A DNA stretch of 64,000 bases from Candidatus Kapaibacterium thiocyanatum (GCA_001899175.1 MKVH01000020.1:1-64000); one strand, 5' to 3'. Numbered from the stretch's first letter, positions 46,133 to 54,112 are shown. The notes: generated from the sequence alone by a model not told the origin. A program made the numbers and translations.

Positions 46133-47229
46133 CGCAGGACCTTCAAGGTGCGTCGTCCCTCGGATGTCGTCACGGTAACGAGCAGCAACCCCGCGGGCCA
46201 GGACGCGATATCGAGTGCATGACTTCCGTTCGGCAACGTGCGTCGATAGCGTTCCTCACCCGCCACGTCATGGACGAGGAGCAACGCTTCATCCCCTCGC
46301 GGAATCTCGATCGACATCGTCTGCGAGGGAGCATCGTATCGAACGTCGGTGTCGAAGACGACGTGCAGACCATGGCGAACGGTGACGGCATCGAGATCGA
46401 AGCCCGTGATCGTCGGATCCCAGTATGGACTCTTCCGGTCGTCGAGCACGCGTTCGGAAATGTCGGTCAGGCGGATCCATCGTATCGAATCGACACCGAC
46501 GGTCGCGAGATCGAAGGCATCGCCGCCCGAACGTTCGGGATCGAACGGATCCTCCCAGCCTCGCGTCGGCATACGCCCGGCACAACCTTCGTAGGTGACG
46601 CTATCGAACGGGTACATCGTCCATACGATACCATCCTTGCTGACTTCCACCGTCGCAGGTTCGATGAAATGCTTGCCACTGCTGTAATAGAAGGCGTTCT
46701 CGAAGACGGTGAAGTCCGGGCCCGGGCCATCGACGACGACACCTTGTCTGAATCCCACCGTGATGCGACCATTCATGCCGATCGAGCATATCTGGCGTGG
46801 ATCCATCGACGCGATCGTATCGCCTGCACGAGGATCGGGCGATCCGAAGATGTTCTTCGGGAAGACGCTCGGCCCCTGCCCCGAATGCTGCCCGGTTCCC
46901 GGCTCCAGACGCAGGACCGTATCGATCGTCATCCGCTCGTACTGCGCAGCACCCGGTACCACCGACACGATCTGCAGGCATATCATGATGGCGACGACGA
47001 GAGCCGATGGCAAGCTGTCGGACGACGGGCGGGTCGGTCCACCATCGGGCCGCACCAGACAGTGCCGGCACCCCGAACCGCAGCAGTGCCCGCGTCGTTC
47101 ATGATAGAGCCGGGTGAATACCATGTAGCCCGTATCGGGATCGACATAGGACATTTCGCCACGGGCATATGCCTCGTCGTGCAGACGTCGCTGCCGTTCG
47201 GTGATAGGAATGCGTGATGGTGGCTTCAT
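46129..47229 (-). CDS. DUF5522-like Cys-rich domain fused to a secreted protein with T9SS-like tail
   Basis: 366 aa. Residues 1-62 look like DUF5522 (ITERQRRLHDEAYARGEMSY, GYMVFTRLYHERRGHCCGSG ending in CRHC), normally a small separate protein. A hydrophobic stretch follows (SALVVAIMICLQIVSVVPGA, about residues 76-96), then a secreted-type domain (VGFRQGVVVDGPGPDFTVFE, NAFYY) of the kind seen in surface proteins next to BtuB. The end (WPAGLLLVTVTTSEGRRTLK, VLR) resembles a T9SS sorting tail. No in-frame stop and no good internal start separates the two parts, though a TTG lies just before the hydrophobic stretch. ATGA overlaps join it to both neighbours. Confidence 0.75.
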   Translation of the reverse strand: MKPPSRIPITERQRRLHDEAYARGEMSYVDPDTGYMVFTRLYHERRGHCCGSGCRHCLVRPDGGPTRPSSDSLPSALVVAIMICLQIVSVVPGAAQYERMTIDTVLRLEPGTGQHSGQGPSVFPKNIFGSPDPRAGDTIASMDPRQICSIGMNGRITVGFRQGVVVDGPGPDFTVFENAFYYSSGKHFIEPATVEVSKDGIVWTMYPFDSVTYEGCAGRMPTRGWEDPFDPERSGGDAFDLATVGVDSIRWIRLTDISERVLDDRKSPYWDPTITGFDLDAVTVRHGLHVVFDTDVRYDAPSQTMSIEIPRGDEALLLVHDVAGEERYRRTLPNGSHALDIASWPAGLLLVTVTTSEGRRTLKVLR

Positions 47230-49154
47230 CGGGCCTTCCATGCGAGACTCGCGATGATGCGCAGTGTTCTACCCGGCATCGGAAATCCTCTCACGACCTG
47301 ATAGCCCTCGTCGAGAAGGTTATCGGCCTGCAGGCGTACATCGGCGTGCATATGGTCGGTATGCCCGCGCACACCGACATAGGCATTCATGACGGTAAAG
47401 CGGGGCAACAGCGTCGAGTACTGTTCACCCGGAAGGGCGTAGCGATGACTCGTGGACGACAGCGTCATCCCACCCTGGACGATTCCATCGCGCCAGTGCA
47501 GCCCCCCACTCGCGATCTCCTGGGGGATATAGGGAATCAGCGAACCGTCGATACCCGGCCGCCCTGTCCTGTCCCGTGCATCCTGCAGCGTATACGACCA
47601 GTGAATCATGAGACGTTCATCGAAGAGGGAAGCACGTGCGCTCCATTCGATGCCGAGCGTCGTCGCCCTGCCGACGTTCTGTGCACTCGTAAGGATCGGA
47701 CTCACCGGAACGGCGACGATGAGATCGCGTGTATCGAGGGCGAAGGCATCCGCCTCGATCGATATCCAGCGTACCGGACGCCATGAACAGCCGATGTCGA
47801 CGGTATGCGAACGTTCCGGACGCAACGTCGACGTTCCGAAGTTGAGATAGTACAGTTCGTTGAATGACGGCGGCCGGAAGTTATAGCTCCACCCGGCCTT
47901 CAGCGTCACATCGGACGATGCGTCCCACCGTAGTCCGACAAGCGGAGAAACGGCCGTCGACACGTCGGAGATTCCTTCCAGCCGTACACCGGCTTCGACG
48001 TTGACATCGGGCCACGGCAGCACCATCCAGTTCGCGGCGATCGCAGCGGTACGCCGCGTGACTTGCGAACCGACGTCGGCCTGCAGCGAAGCGCCACGAA
48101 GATCCGTCACGCCGGCATCGACGCGAACGGTCTGGACGAAGACCGGATCGACGTACTTCCACTGGACACCGACGGATGCGTCGCGCAGGAGATATCGTTC
48201 GTCGAGTCCGTTCTGTCCCCGTATCGTCGCATCCGGATCCCTGTACCGTTGATCGAAGTAGCGCAGTCCTGCACTGAATTCGAGCGCATGGCGATCCGTG
48301 AGGGTCATGCGATCCCGGATACCGAACAGCACGTCTTCGTCGTTCAGACGCGCACGGGCCAGCGCTACGCTTCCCTGTACGACGGCACCGGGTACACCGC
48401 GATCGGAAGAACGGACGACGGCGAAGGCAGTGAGGTTGTCGTCGTACTCGGCGCGGACGACGGCGCCGAGCGAACGCAGGTCGGCATTCTCGCGATTGAT
48501 GTCGACGGTACGCCCGAAGGCGTTCATCGTGAACGGGAACGATCCCTGCGTCTGCAGCAGATCCACGCCTGCCGCCATGCGCAGAGCTCCGAACGACGTG
48601 GATCCCGCCGCGGCCCAACGTGATTCGTCGAAGCTGCCGTTGGAATATGTCGCCGACAATCCCTGCCTGTCATCGGCCTTGAGACGGAAGTCCACGACGC
48701 CTGTCAGGGCATTCGCTCCATATAGAGCCGTGGCTCCACCGCGCGTCACGTCGATGCTTCCGATCATCGTCATGGGAATCATGGCCAGATCGACCTGACC
48801 GTTCTGGGCAGAGTTGAGTCGTATACCATCGAGCAGGACCAATGTCTGTGCCGACGATCCTCCACGCAGGGAGATCGTCTTCAACCCGCCTGCACCGCCA
48901 TAGTTCCGGACGGACAGTCCCGGTACGAATGTCAGCGCGTCCGTCGTCTGAAGCGGGGCGATCCGCTCGAGCATACCCGCCGTCAGACGTGTACGCGGCA
49001 GACCGGATCTGGCCACGTCGGCAAGATATGCCTCGTCGGTCACGTCGATGGTACGCACGTGTACGATGGACGTGTCATGACGCGTAGAATCCACGGCAGC
49101 CCTCCCTATGCAGGAAAGCGCGAGAACGAGCGGTATGATGATGAGGGGGCGCAC
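47226..49154 (-). CDS. TonB-dependent outer-membrane receptor, BtuB-like
   Basis: 642 aa with a GTG start. After the signal (MRPLIIIPLVLALSCIGRAA) comes the plug domain, residues about 60-155 (LQTTDALTFVPGLSVRNYGG, ISLRGGSSAQTLVLLDGIRL, IDVTRGGATALYGANALTGV), then a 22-strand-type barrel to the C-terminal aromatic strand region (DNLLDEGYQVVRGFPMPGRT). Length and the R-G-G-S-S/LLDGIRLN pattern resemble BtuB, and the downstream YncE/BtuG-like lipoprotein supports corrinoid uptake. No cobalamin riboswitch fits in the short upstream gap. Confidence 0.85.
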   Translation of the reverse strand: MRPLIIIPLVLALSCIGRAAVDSTRHDTSIVHVRTIDVTDEAYLADVARSGLPRTRLTAGMLERIAPLQTTDALTFVPGLSVRNYGGAGGLKTISLRGGSSAQTLVLLDGIRLNSAQNGQVDLAMIPMTMIGSIDVTRGGATALYGANALTGVVDFRLKADDRQGLSATYSNGSFDESRWAAAGSTSFGALRMAAGVDLLQTQGSFPFTMNAFGRTVDINRENADLRSLGAVVRAEYDDNLTAFAVVRSSDRGVPGAVVQGSVALARARLNDEDVLFGIRDRMTLTDRHALEFSAGLRYFDQRYRDPDATIRGQNGLDERYLLRDASVGVQWKYVDPVFVQTVRVDAGVTDLRGASLQADVGSQVTRRTAAIAANWMVLPWPDVNVEAGVRLEGISDVSTAVSPLVGLRWDASSDVTLKAGWSYNFRPPSFNELYYLNFGTSTLRPERSHTVDIGCSWRPVRWISIEADAFALDTRDLIVAVPVSPILTSAQNVGRATTLGIEWSARASLFDERLMIHWSYTLQDARDRTGRPGIDGSLIPYIPQEIASGGLHWRDGIVQGGMTLSSTSHRYALPGEQYSTLLPRFTVMNAYVGVRGHTDHMHADVRLQADNLLDEGYQVVRGFPMPGRTLRIIASLAWKAR

Positions 49155-49174
49155 GGACGGACCCGAAAATTACG

Positions 49175-49217
49175 AAGGCCGCGGGAACAACCTTTGGCAG
49201 GAAGCTCCCGCGGCCTT
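49175..49217 (-). terminator. Intrinsic terminator of the DUF1573 gene
   Basis: A 12-bp perfect stem (aaggccgcggga / tcccgcggcctt) with a 19-base loop; on the minus strand it is followed by CGTAATTTTC. It separates the DUF1573 gene from the TonB receptor. Confidence 0.75.
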
Positions 49218-49249
49218 TGTGGTGGCCGTGTGATGACCGGACCTGGCCC

Positions 49250-49975
49250 TTATTTGGGCACGACCGTCGCTGCGGCTGCGGCCTGGGGCACGGAACCGTA
49301 GGTCGGGATCGACATTTCGGCGTGATCCGGATGGTTGGTCTTGATGTTCACGACGCCATTGAAATAACCGGTCGTCTTGGGGGTCGCATGGGCGATGATC
49401 GTGAGCTTCTCCTGCGGAGCGAGCGTCCGGTTACCCTTGAGTTCGACGAGAACGCCGTTCGTACCGGAAACGTCGGTGACGGTCAGCGGAGTCGTACCGT
49501 TGTTGACGAGATCGACGCTACCTGTCGCTTCCGTACCGATGGCCATCTTCGGGAAGCTGATATAGCCGGACGGAATGAGGGCGACATCGCGCTGGACATC
49601 GGCCTCGAGCATCAGGATGCGGAGGGAGTCGGCGTCCGTCGCATTGGTCCGTACGCGAATGCTCTTGGACAGCTTGCCGGACTGCTGGGGCGAGACATTG
49701 AGTTTGACCTTCATGGTCGTCGTCTCGCCGGGGTTGAGTTCCATCTTGTCCGGGTCGGTCTTCGTGCATCCGCATCCAGGAACGATCTCCTTGAAGACGA
49801 GGCGCTCGGTGCCGACGTTCTTCATCTTGATCGTGGCTTCGAGGGCATTCTCCTTCGGCACCTTGACCTTGCCCCAGTTATAGGTAGTGCCGCCCTCGAC
49901 TTCGAGTTTCGGCTGGGCGACGGCAGCGATGGCACCGGCAATGAAGAGTGCCACAACGGTGAGCATGGATTTCAT
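49250..49975 (-). CDS. DUF1573 secreted protein
   Basis: 241 aa with signal peptide MKSMLTVVALFIAGAIAAVA. Two tandem Ig-like DUF1573/ASPM-type modules follow: GGTTYNWGKVKVPKENALEA with PGCGCTKTDPDKMELNPGET, and GYISFPKMAIGTEATGSVDL with TPLTVTDVSGTNG. The family is common in Bacteroidota; its role is not defined. Start 49975 has AGGAAG upstream. The gene carries its own downstream terminator. Confidence 0.88.
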   Translation of the reverse strand: MKSMLTVVALFIAGAIAAVAQPKLEVEGGTTYNWGKVKVPKENALEATIKMKNVGTERLVFKEIVPGCGCTKTDPDKMELNPGETTTMKVKLNVSPQQSGKLSKSIRVRTNATDADSLRILMLEADVQRDVALIPSGYISFPKMAIGTEATGSVDLVNNGTTPLTVTDVSGTNGVLVELKGNRTLAPQEKLTIIAHATPKTTGYFNGVVNIKTNHPDHAEMSIPTYGSVPQAAAAATVVPK

Positions 49976-50043
49976 GGTCTTCCTTTCTGGAAGAAGATTA
50001 TAAAAACAGCGATGATCCGTCGAATGATCGTTCATTGTAACGT

Positions 50044-51219
50044 TCAGCGGTAGATGACGAGATGCCGCACCATGCGGTCGCCATCGGCCGTGATGGCCAT
50101 CAGCAGATAGGCACCCGGCTCGTAATCGCCGAGTATGAGGGCGAGTTCGTTATGCCCTTCATGCAACCGGCTTTCCTGACAGGCCTCGCCGAGGAACGAT
50201 CCGGATTCGCGATAGAGGGCGATACGGACCGTCGTGGCGCGCCGAAGATCGATACGGCACGTCGCTTCCGATTGTGCAGGATCGGGATAGACGTCGACAT
50301 CGATGATGGTTCGCTTGCTGCGGTCGCACAGTTCCTTGTTGACGTAGCTCTTTCCATACGGTATGGACTGACACGCTTCGGCAGGCGAGAGGCAGCCGCG
50401 TTCGACCTCCCTCAGCAGGTCCAGTTCGAGCATGACCGGTACGCGATAGCGGTCGGGCAATGCAGCGATCAGATTGACTGTGGGTACGCACCAGGCCGTC
50501 ACTTTCGACGTGTCGGTTCCCTCGGCGGACACCACGTCCCACTGGAGCCCGAGAAGTACCGACGACATCGAAATGTCACCGAAGCTGACGCGCTCCTCGT
50601 CTCTGGCATGGTTCTTCCGCACGCCTATCATCAATGGAACGACCGCTCCGTCCGTCACCTCGCCACGTCGTCGAAGATCTATACCATTGGTGGATACGAC
50701 GACGTCACGAGCTTCGGTCTCGGTCTTCATCGGCATCGTCATGGACGTATCGGTCACTATGAAACCGAGCGAACGCACCTCGTCCTGTGTCAGTAACAGC
50801 AGTTGATCGGCATGACCATCATAGTGTCGTACAATGGCGATACTGCTAGATCTGTGATCCGACACTACCGCATCCACGGAACGCCCGCGTGACCGTATCG
50901 GAGATGGCTTGACCGACCGGGCCGTATCACTCGTCAACGTCCGTTCCGGGGAGCCTTCCGCTCCCGGCGCAGACGCGCCGTGCCGAACGGATCCAGCCAC
51001 ACTGGCGTGTAATGATCCGTCAGGCGCACGATCGTCACGCATGAACCACATCGTCGATACACCGACGAGTAACAGGCCGGCGACGAGAAACGCCGTCTTC
51101 ATGGTCGTGCTTCGGCGACGCGGCAACGAAGCCACGATGTCGGCTTCGCTCATCAACGGTTCGGACCTGCGCAGTGAACGCAGGGAGGAGAACAGGGGGT
51201 CCTGCTGATGTTCAGACAT
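50044..51219 (-). CDS. Single-pass membrane protein, probable anti-sigma factor, with T9SS-like C-terminus
   Basis: 391 aa. About 38 cytosolic residues (MSEHQQDPLFSSLRSLRRSE...) precede one membrane segment (TAFLVAGLLLVGVSTMWFM, residues about 41-60); the rest is extracytoplasmic. The C-terminal 85 residues (IIDVDVYPDPAQSEATCRID, NELALILGDYEPGAYLLMAI, VRHLVIYR) resemble a T9SS/FlgD-Ig tail, odd for a membrane-anchored protein. It overlaps the ECF sigma gene by eight bases, the usual place for an anti-sigma factor. No ZAS/HxxxCxxC motif is present. Confidence 0.75.
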   Translation of the reverse strand: MSEHQQDPLFSSLRSLRRSEPLMSEADIVASLPRRRSTTMKTAFLVAGLLLVGVSTMWFMRDDRAPDGSLHASVAGSVRHGASAPGAEGSPERTLTSDTARSVKPSPIRSRGRSVDAVVSDHRSSSIAIVRHYDGHADQLLLLTQDEVRSLGFIVTDTSMTMPMKTETEARDVVVSTNGIDLRRRGEVTDGAVVPLMIGVRKNHARDEERVSFGDISMSSVLLGLQWDVVSAEGTDTSKVTAWCVPTVNLIAALPDRYRVPVMLELDLLREVERGCLSPAEACQSIPYGKSYVNKELCDRSKRTIIDVDVYPDPAQSEATCRIDLRRATTVRIALYRESGSFLGEACQESRLHEGHNELALILGDYEPGAYLLMAITADGDRMVRHLVIYR

Positions 51220-51715
51220 TCGGCACCTCCCTGATCGAGGCGCGGACGCTTTGACGGGCGCGATGCAGGCGTACCTTCACGGCACTGACCGTGCTTTCCT
51301 GCATCCTGGCGATATCGTGGATCGGGAATCCCATCACTTCGAAGAGAATCAGTGCCTCGCGTTGTTCGTCGGGTAATCGTTCCATCGCTTCGTAGATCAA
51401 CCGGACTTCCGTCCGCAGGGACGGATCGACATCATCGAAGAGAACCGTCAGGTCCTCGGGAGCCGTCGCCACTTCCCTCTGTTGCCGTCGGCGCTGGTGA
51501 TACCACGTACGCCGTGCGATCGTGAACAGATAGCTGAGAAATGCCGCCTCGTCCCGCATACCTGCCATGCCTTCGTATGCCGTGGCCAACGTCTGGGCCA
51601 CGAGCTCACGAGCGTCCTGACGGTGTCTCGTCAGGTGCAGGGCGAACCGCTCCACCCGTTCCTGGACCGGCCGATAGAGTCGCATGAATCGCTCCTGCGG
51701 CGTTTCATTAGGCAT
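51212..51715 (-). CDS. ECF-type RNA polymerase sigma factor
   Basis: 167 aa. Region 2 spans residues about 10-80 (FMRLYRPVQERVERFALHLT, DARELVAQTLATAYEGMAGM, FLSYLFTIARRTWYHQRRRQ) and region 4 residues about 105-160 (AMERLPDEQREALILFEVMG, FPIHDIARMQESTVSAVKVR, LHRARQSVRASI). It directs RNA polymerase to stress or envelope regulons. The membrane protein immediately downstream is the probable anti-sigma partner. Confidence 0.93.
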   Translation of the reverse strand: MPNETPQERFMRLYRPVQERVERFALHLTRHRQDARELVAQTLATAYEGMAGMRDEAAFLSYLFTIARRTWYHQRRRQQREVATAPEDLTVLFDDVDPSLRTEVRLIYEAMERLPDEQREALILFEVMGFPIHDIARMQESTVSAVKVRLHRARQSVRASIREVPNV

Positions 51716-51844
51716 AGTTGAGAATGACGGTGACGAAAGGAGGTGGTCGAAGTCGACGAAAGGTTACATGGGATACAGGAACATTCTTCCGAGGTCGGCG
51801 TTACGCCGGCGACTACGAACGTACGAAGCCGATTCGTCATGGAT

Positions 51845-51875
51845 TTTGTGTTTGTGTCCAAGGACCGTACCTTTG
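51845..51875 (+). promoter_or_regulatory. Consensus Bacteroidota-type promoter of tRNA-Val
   Basis: TTTG (51845-51848), exactly 19 bases, then TACCTTTG (51868-51875); the tRNA begins eight bases later. Both boxes match the TTTG-N19-TAnnTTTG consensus fully, the best promoter in the window. Confidence 0.75.
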
Positions 51876-51883
51876 TGCCCCTT

Positions 51884-51961
51884 GGTCGCTTAGCTCAGCC
51901 GGTTCAGAGCGTTCGCCTCACACGCGAAAGGTCATAGGTTCGAATCCTATAGCGACCACCA
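51884..51961 (+). tRNA. tRNA-Val (CAC)
   Basis: Acceptor GGTCGCT/AGCGACC, anticodon stem TTCGC/GCGAA around loop CTCACAC (anticodon CAC), T arm ATAGG-TTCGAAT-CCTAT, discriminator A at 51958 and encoded CCA (51959-51961). The RHS cassette array begins within 180 bases downstream. Confidence 0.93.
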
Positions 51962-52135
51962 TACTGATACCAGCAGATCACCAGTGACAGCCCGTGAATC
52001 TGCAAGTGATTAAGGAATAAGCAACTTAGACAGCTATCGCGAATCAGGCCGGATCATCCCGGATCACTGCGTAGCGATTTTTATTGACAGCATATTTGAC
52101 AGTATGTTGGGTCCGTTCTCTTCACGACCTACTAC
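51962..52135. other. Non-coding stretch between tRNA-Val and the cassette array
   Basis: I see no gene. It contains a short direct repeat, TTGACAG-CATA-TTTGACAG-TATG, near 52083-52108, and an AT-rich patch. Because it lies directly at a tRNA 3' end it could be a remnant attachment site, but no integrase gene is present. Confidence 0.3.
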
Positions 52136-52333
52136 CTATGCGGGTGCTGTCAATGAAGACGGGGGAAGATCATTCTGCACAATCAGAGCCTCGACCTTCC
52201 TGTCGAAGATCAATGCGATTGTCTCTCTAAAGAAGCTCTGCGCTTGTGCGGTTTCAAACGCTACATCCCACTCCCTCCCATCTCCATCCTTGACCATCAT
52301 GGGAGAATTCGCCATTCCATGATACGGCTCCAT
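52136..52333 (-). CDS. Short frame after the truncated RHS cassette, possible toxin or immunity remnant
   Basis: 65 aa (MEPYHGMANSPMMVKDGDGR...). It overlaps the end of the RHS core fragment at 52297-52725 in another frame. The C-terminal half (AQSFFRETIALIFDRKVEAL) looks like real coding sequence, but no family is recognised. It may be the frameshifted end of a CT domain or part of a lost immunity gene. Confidence 0.35.
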   Translation of the reverse strand: MEPYHGMANSPMMVKDGDGREWDVAFETAQAQSFFRETIALIFDRKVEALIVQNDLPPSSLTAPA

Positions 52334-52725
52334 CCTGTGTACTTCGCCTCCAATGGATCCGTGCTCATCCATCGCCCAGGGCGTGGGTCGTAGATACGTG
52401 CCCCATAGTCCTGCTGATTGCCTGTTCCCTTGACTCCGTTGTCGTTCTCCTTGCCGTTGAAACCATAGCGGTATCCATCCGCCGCTGACGACCGGCCTGT
52501 CATCGCCATCCCATACGGATGATAGTCGGTATAGCTCACGACCTCAGCATCAGGGTTACCGGAGTGGTCGAGGAGGACATCACTCACCGTAGCCCTGACA
52601 TTACCGAGATGGTCCGACAGTTCGTAGCGTTTGTTGCCGATCTTCTGGCTGTAGATGACGTCGTTGGTGACGAGCGTGTCCGTCGCTGTGAACGAATACA
52701 GCACTCCCGCCGAATCCATCCACAT
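52297..52725 (-). pseudogene. Orphan RHS core fragment, cassette 1
   Basis: 142 codons. It starts just inside the RHS core (SAGVLYSFTATDTLVTNDVI), runs through ELSDHLGNVRATVSDVLLDH and ends the conserved core at RPGRWMSTDPLE; after about 16 further residues it stops without a recognisable toxin domain. There is no signal peptide, no YD-repeat shell and no ribosome site before the ATG. It is nearly identical to the orphan core at 54113-55303 up to STDPLE. Confidence 0.7.
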
Positions 52726-52895
52726 ATTGGAACACGAGGTTCAAAACAACCTTGAGATGGCCGCCTTGAGCCCATTATTCTCGTTCGATCGACGGTCACC
52801 TATCCGGATCAATGTCGCCTATCAATAGCCTTGGTCAAGTGTCCATGCGGCGTTCCAGTGACTCCGACGCCTCATCAACATATTGAAACACTACC
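52501..52895. repeat. 395-bp direct repeat, copy 1
   Basis: Contains the RHS core segment TGRS...LYS on the minus strand plus a 156-bp spacer. Copies 2 (52916-53310) and 3 (55079-55473) have the same length. Only a handful of differences separate copies 1 and 2. Copies 1 and 2 lie in tandem 20 bases apart. Confidence 0.9.
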
Positions 52896-53140
52896 GCCTG
52901 CCACGACCTGCCTGTCATCGCCATCCCATACGGATGATAGTCGGTATAGCTCACGACCTCAGCATCAGGGTTACCGGAGTGGTCGAGGAGGACATCACTC
53001 ACCGTAGCCCTGACATTACCGAGATGGTCCGACAGTTCGTAGCGTTTGTTGCCGATCTTCTGGCTGTAGATGACGTCGTTGGTGACGAGCGTGTCCGTCG
53101 CTGTGAACGAATACAGCGCGCCCGCCGAATCCACCCACAT
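52835..53140 (-). pseudogene. Truncated RHS core fragment, cassette 2
   Basis: 101 codons: RHS core from SAGALYSFTATDTLV through YHPYGMAMTGRSWQA, then a junction straight into spacer sequence reading VVFQYVDEASESLERRMDT and stop. The SWQA ending matches the full-length RHS gene at 56297-63958 rather than cassettes 1 and 3 (SSAADGYRYG), so its core was cut at a different parental point. No toxin domain remains. Confidence 0.65.
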
Positions 53141-53310
53141 ATTGGAACACGAGGTTCAAAACGACCTTGAAATGGCCTCCTTGAGCCCGTTATTCTCGTT
53201 CGATCGACGGTCACCTATCCGGATCAATGTCGCCTATCAATAGCCTTGGTCAAGTGTCCTTGCGGCGTTCCAGTGACTCCGACGCCTCATCAACATATTG
53301 AAACACTACC
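52916..53310. repeat. 395-bp direct repeat, copy 2
   Basis: Same unit as 52501-52895. Its spacer is bounded by the 19-base imperfect direct repeats at 53132-53150 and 53288-53306. Confidence 0.9.
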
Positions 53311-53362
53311 ACCGAGAAGCAGTATCAGTCTCGCGTCGTTGGACAAGTTCATGGCAGTTTTC

Positions 53363-54109
53363 CTATTTCTTTCTTGAAAGTTCACCTTCACGTATGAACA
53401 TCTGCTTGAGTGAGTCCGGCACATCAAGCGTGTATTCAGGGAATATCTCCTTGGGGTGAAGCGCCGGACGTGTCCCGAGCGCCTGGTAGTAGTAGAGTCC
53501 CTTTCCACCTGCATTCTTCCGCCAGAGAAGATTCGTCGAGGACCAGAATCTCTCGTCATCTGCGGGGTAGCCTATCGCTTCAAAAACCAGACTGCTGTCT
53601 TTACCAAAGACGAAACACTCGCGGCCACGTAGTGACTCTGGACCTGACCCGAACAAATAGTCTTCGAATGCGTCCATTGCCTGCTTAGGTGACATGGCAT
53701 TCACGTAAGTAAAGAAACGCCAGGTGTAGAGCTTCCACTCATGATTCAAGGAATCCCGTTGTCCTATGAGTGGAATCATCTGATACGGCCCGCCACTTGA
53801 GAGACGCCGCAAGGTGGTAATACTTGCAGCAATCATCTTCAACCTGTCAGGACTATAATAGATAGCTTCACAAACGACGTCCTTCGGCTCGACAACCGCC
53901 TCAAAGAAACCCACCTTGTTGAAGGAGCCAAGGTGCAGCTTCAGCATACGATACGCCGCAAGTTCCACATAGCGCTTGTCACGCTCGAGAAATGGATAGT
54001 CATCCTTCTCTCTGCTGTTGCAGGCCACACCAAGGAAGCAGACAACAAACGATACAAGTATCGCAGCCCGTCTACCAGAAGTCAATGTGTTCTTCTTTTC
54101 TTTGGCCAT
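53363..54109 (-). CDS. Predicted lipoprotein, candidate immunity protein
   Basis: 248 aa. A basic N-terminus (MAKEKKNTLTSGRRA) leads into a hydrophobic segment ending FLGVAC, a weak lipobox. No recognised domain follows. It begins three bases after the hydrolase-type RHS cassette, and its ribosome site (AAAGGAG) lies in the last codons of that cassette, so the two are a unit. In polymorphic toxin systems the gene directly after the toxin encodes immunity, and an extracytoplasmic lipoprotein suits a toxin that attacks membrane lipids. The function is inferred from position. Confidence 0.65.
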   Translation of the reverse strand: MAKEKKNTLTSGRRAAILVSFVVCFLGVACNSREKDDYPFLERDKRYVELAAYRMLKLHLGSFNKVGFFEAVVEPKDVVCEAIYYSPDRLKMIAASITTLRRLSSGGPYQMIPLIGQRDSLNHEWKLYTWRFFTYVNAMSPKQAMDAFEDYLFGSGPESLRGRECFVFGKDSSLVFEAIGYPADDERFWSSTNLLWRKNAGGKGLYYYQALGTRPALHPKEIFPEYTLDVPDSLKQMFIREGELSRKK

Positions 54110-54112
54110 CTC

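Noticed and set aside
49155-49249. A cobalamin riboswitch before the BtuB-like gene
   Set aside because: The gap is under 100 bases and mostly filled by the terminator of the DUF1573 gene; no B12-box sequence is visible.
51962-52135. An integrase or transposase gene next to tRNA-Val
   Set aside because: No frame with recombinase motifs exists on either strand in or near the array; only the possible site remains.
52999-53214. Short frames reading MTVDRTRITGSRRPFQG in each spacer repeat (also 52584-52799 and 55195-55377)
   Set aside because: They lie out of frame with the RHS core, change to Arg/Ser-rich sequence and have no ribosome site; they are by-products of the repeat.
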